Part shown: positions 42,304 through 46,040 of the stretch, piece by piece
Position numbering within the stretch: the first letter of the stretch is position 1
Layout: every line of letters starts with the position of its first letter
Source: Phaeoceros laevis
Taxonomy: Eukaryota; Anthocerotophyta; Anthocerotopsida; Notothyladales
Reading direction: 5' to 3'
DNA: 46,040 nucleotides
Assembly: GCA_049999765.1 (NCBI GenBank)
Contig: JBNGIQ010009434.1
Location: 25,475 to 71,514 of the forward strand
The notes under the pieces: model-generated
Told to the model about the DNA's origin: nothing
The model's input: only the letters and a program-made list of their open reading frames with translations
The model's database searches: none
Made by a program: the position numbers and the translations under genes

Positions 42304-44356
42304 AGCGCTGCCCTGTCTCGGCTGTCCTAGCCCAAGAGTCAATCTCGATAGAGCAAGCACATCTAGCCACAATGCACACACATCATGAGTAGCGACTTCA
42401 AGCAACATCAAGAAAAAGAAATGTACCCAGCATGTTCATATGGTTGGTCCTTTTGAGCATCAAGCTCATGCAAGGAACGAGATTGCTCTGTGGAAACAGG
42501 GGAGCCTAACAAATTACCAGGCAAGAATCAGCTTGCATAAGAAACAATGCAAAGATTAACAATCACAACCATACACCTGCAAGCGTAAGAGCCCAGCACT
42601 TGCCTAATCTTGGAACTTGCTAAGACTACTTCCTGTAGCGCGGCAAATGGCCTTTGAGCTGCACGTCCCTCTTTCTATCTCCTAAGCAAACGTCGTCGCC
42701 AGTGCGCAAAAGTCGCCGCATGAGTCGGGCTCATAAATGCCCTGCCGACGGCCGGTCCCTAACGGGATCCATTAGGCCGAGGCCGTTACATAGTTTAACA
42801 GCCGGATTACCAGCGTTAGCCTAGCGCATTAGCTGCAGCTTTAATTAACTTAATAAAAATTTAATTACCCTAATAACGTGAACACATGTAAAGCAAAACA
42901 TGAAGTGCTATTGCATAAGAAAACTGAGAGACACGACCCTAATGCATTCATAGCAACCACCTGCTGAGTGACGTGCATTCACGCGTACCTTTTATGTTGT
43001 GTAAAGTTGTGAATCATATCTCCTTATTGATTTATAAGAAAAAATTAAGGAATTATTTGCCACAAATGCTAGATATCTCTAATGGAGGACAAAAAAATTG
43101 GTTGTGACAAGCAACGCTAGTTAATTTGAGTTAAGTTGTCATGCTACCTAGTATCTTTGATGTAAGAGATTGTGCAAGCTGAGTAGTAGTAAAGAGCCGT
43201 GCTATACCAATTCCACAAGGGTTGCCAATATTGGCAAACACCAACTCCTACAATGCGGACAAATTAGACTCACAACACAGAAAAACCTATGTAAGTAAAA
43301 GAAAAATACTCATTCTAATCCTAGCCTGTAGCTAACTTGCAATCAGCCTGACTGCATGCCTGCCAGGTCCAGGACTGCGTACCAAGTGTGCTGGCAGCTA
43401 GTGCCTAAACCTAAGCATGCTTAAAAGATCAGTAAACAAAAAGGTTCTCATTGAAGACTCTCGTCGTAGGGAGCATGCCAGGATGCTGCCTTCATGCATC
43501 TATAACACAAGCAAGAGGCCACAAGTCAGCCCACTCTCCAATCCAGCTCAAGAACTCATTAGCTAAACCTTGCATTAGTGTGTAGCGCACTTGACATAAG
43601 AGTGTCTGCACAAGAGTATGTGAAAGCCAAATGTCGTGAAACAGGGCGTATGAGCTGAGCTGATGGTGCTAGCTGCATGCCTGCTCCTGGAGAATTGCAA
43701 AACTGGCTAGGTATATCTTGTTTACTGCAGGTCAGTCATAACTACGCATGCCATTTCGAGGCACGCGCATGGTGGCGCCAAGGGTCTTCAATGCAAGAGG
43801 AAGGCGAAGAGCCAGCAGGAGGCGCCTTCTTAACGGCTGTGGCTACAATGGGTCGGCGCCCTAACGGAGCAATATGTGGACTCTTAGGGCAGGGCTTGCT
43901 CGGCGGAATACAATTTTTGCAATTCCTCTAGAGGAAACGCTGCTGGAACACAGCAGCGTCCGTATGTTTGAACTCTTGAATCGCATTTCTAAGCTATGTC
44001 AGCTCCTTGACACTGAGCTTGCTTCCAGATTGGCTTTTTGAGTTTGAGTGTGTGCGCTTGGTTTGGAGAATTAGCTGGCTTAGTGTGGTGATCGCATCCT
44101 GCATTAGAAACACAATGCCCTTGCTCTCCTGGGTAGTCAATGTCAGGCACGGTCACAAGGCATTTAGTAGGCTCTTGTCACTTTTGCTCTTTTTACTGAA
44201 GCTGTGATGTGATGTGATGATCATTTGAGGAGGTTAGACGGTCCCACAGAAGGTCCCCCCCTTGCCCTGAATAGGGCACCCGCAAGCGGACGAGTATAGT
44301 AGTATTTTTTATCTTAATTAAGTGGCGTCGATCACCCACGGTGCTCGGGTCCCAGG

Positions 44357-44431
44357 GTGAACTAGGGAGCCCACTAAAGTGCTCTAAAATGAACACTTCA
44401 GAACTAGTGAACTAGGGAGCCCACTAAAGTG
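44357..44431. repeat. 25-bp exact direct repeat, period 50
   Basis: Two identical 25-bp copies beginning GTGAACTAGGGAGCCC lie at 44357-44381 and 44407-44431, separated by 25 bp. Confidence 0.85.
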
Positions 44432-45188
44432 GCTGTAACTTCCGATCCTACCACATACGCCTAGCATGGCACATGAGCTAGCGTGTACTAGCATGTAATA
44501 GCACGATGGCTGTTAGCAAAGATGTTGTTAGCACGACATAGGTTCTAGCTGCCTACGCCCTAATACACCAAGTGTGCCGTTGGTGCGTCCGTTGGAGAGC
44601 ACCGCCGTTGTAGATCGGCTCGTTGCACGCCATGAGTGCCAACGCGTGCACTACCGCCATCTTCCAGCTTGTGCCTACACTCTTCAATGCATGCAAGCCT
44701 GGAGAAAGGATTGAGGTAGCAGCAGTTCGTGTGAATAGGTCCCAAGATGTCACAGGGCGTTGTCACACCTCGGACATCAACTAGCTGCCTCCTACAAGGC
44801 AACAGGTCTCTTTGTTGAATTACAAATGTGAACAGGTTAATATTCAGCCACATAAGTGTCTAACTATGAAGCCTATGTGAAAGGCTATGTAACTAGCATT
44901 TTAAGGAACTAGCTATGTAGTTCTTTATTATATAGTGGTACCTAGCCGAGAATCAAGGCTCTTGTGTGAGAGGTTGGTGGAGTAGTGGAGCAGGTGGCAT
45001 GCTAATCCAATGCACTGTTCATGCCCTTGCGTGGCCCGAGAGAGGGGCTAAGGCCACCCCTGTGGAAGGGGAGAGTAGTCTTTGCAAGTCTTGGTTCCAG
45101 ACATGTGCTCCTGCCTTCCGCAGCAGCTTGTGCACATTTTCAATTACATGATTTGTGTGCAATTTGTCTCATGATTGTGCAAGGCTCA

Positions 45189-45271
45189 TTTGCTTGTCAA
45201 TTCTAGCAAGCATTTCTAAGTTTCCGTGGTTTGCTTGTCAATTCTAGCAAGCATTTCTAAGTTTCAGTGGT
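45189..45271. repeat. 41-bp tandem duplication
   Basis: TTTGCTTGTCAATTCTAGCA begins at 45189 and again at 45230. The two copies differ at one base (TTTCCGTGG versus TTTCAGTGG). Confidence 0.88.
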
Positions 45272-46040
45272 TACTTGCAAAGACTCTTGTCAATTTCTGA
45301 CTTACGGTCTGTCATGTGTGATAGAGTTGCTCAAATCTTAGAATTGGTTGTGAGTGATTTCCTGTCTCAATGCAATCTTGCACAAGGATTCACAGCCTTG
45401 TGATGGTTTTCTGATTTCTCGTTGTTGTGGAGCGAGAGCGCAGCAGATCAGCAGTGGTGCAGGAGGATTGAGAGACACGCCGTGGACTACACCACCGCTG
45501 TGCATCACCTGCTCAACATCCTGGACCTGGCGTACGGGTCGTGCTGGAAGAACGCGGGACTGAGCTCTTGGCTTGCAGTGCTGTGCTTGGATCTGACATG
45601 GTTGAGGCAGGGACGGCGTGAGAGAGCTTAGGCAGACGCAAAGCACCGCCAGATGGTGTGGAGGTTTGGAGCTGCGGACTTCTGGTTGTGACCAGCAACT
45701 ACCTTCTAGCTTGAGGTGACCTGGACAGCTGCGGGCGTTCACGCAGCTGTGCCTGGAGGCCAAGGCGAGGCCCTGGAGAACGGGCAAAGCCAGGCTCTAC
45801 AGCGCCCATGACGGCGTGAGCATCAATCAAGGCCTGCGCGCAGTGGCAGCAGAAGCGCATCACTTCTGTGGTGCCTGATCCTTGCATAGAGCCGGGAAAC
45901 CACGGCATGGAGGCTTGGAGGTGCAGGGGCTGAGCGAATCATCCTTCGCCCCTACCGCGGTGGCTGCTGCAGCTCCCGCGGAAGCTGATCCAGAGGAGGA
46001 GGCTGGCAGTACGGGCCAGTGCAGGGGAGCTCTCTGCTGG

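Larger units (their letters stand above)
42304..46040. other. About 3.7 kb without a recognisable gene
   Basis: No family motif seen on either strand. It contains short tandem and direct repeats (44357-44431, 45189-45271). From about 45,430 the DNA becomes GC-rich, and one plus-strand frame (45422-45631) has a GC-rich-third-position stretch, HAVDYTTAVHHLLNILDLAY, that could be an exon of a gene continuing to the right; the product is unknown. Confidence 0.45.

Noticed and set aside
42064-42411. Poly-Leu, poly-Glu and poly-Lys ORFs
   Set aside because: Translations of the TTC/GAA microsatellite and the N block.

Overview
The window is nuclear DNA from a green plant. The coding regions split into many short exons (about 40-300 nt in most genes) with mostly GT-AG introns of about 45-170 nt, and the encoded proteins match the land-plant versions of their families exon by exon. 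Short introns, a density of about one gene per 5 kb and unbiased codon use suggest an early-diverging, compact streptophyte genome such as a bryophyte or lycophyte, but I cannot name the species. Two 100-N blocks (432-531 and 42204-42303) are assembly gaps of unknown true size. Exon models are manual splices judged against remembered family sequences, without transcript data.

Left part (1-24.2 kb) is gene-rich. In order: the 5' end of splicing factor YJU2 (minus, runs off the left edge); SLX9-like ribosome-biogenesis protein (plus); exonuclease EXO1 (minus); SNM1-type DNA cross-link repair nuclease (plus); replication factor C large subunit RFC1 (minus); an intronless F-actin capping protein beta subunit (minus); and an RNA-dependent RNA polymerase of the RDR3/4/5 type (minus). 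EXO1 and SNM1 are head-to-head over 813 bp and SNM1 and RFC1 are tail-to-tail, so three DNA replication and repair genes that act around PCNA sit side by side. EXO1 appears to carry two U12-type introns, one AT-AC and one GT-AG.

Middle part (24.2-36.6 kb) is gene-poor. It holds an unidentified 265-aa ORF, two tandem-repeat arrays (27.47-28.49 kb), a tandemly duplicated fragment of a decayed reverse transcriptase (28.64-29.18 kb), a GC-rich ORF preceded by a G-quadruplex motif (31.1-32.0 kb), and a small ORF whose poly-alanine tract is written as a CAG/CTG palindrome (33.1-33.6 kb).

Right part: a complete LMBR1-domain membrane protein of the LMBRD2 type (36.6-40.6 kb, 14 exons, 731 aa), then more than 5 kb without a recognisable gene, containing a minisatellite that runs into a long TTC microsatellite and the second gap. 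No tRNA, rRNA or CRISPR array was seen.
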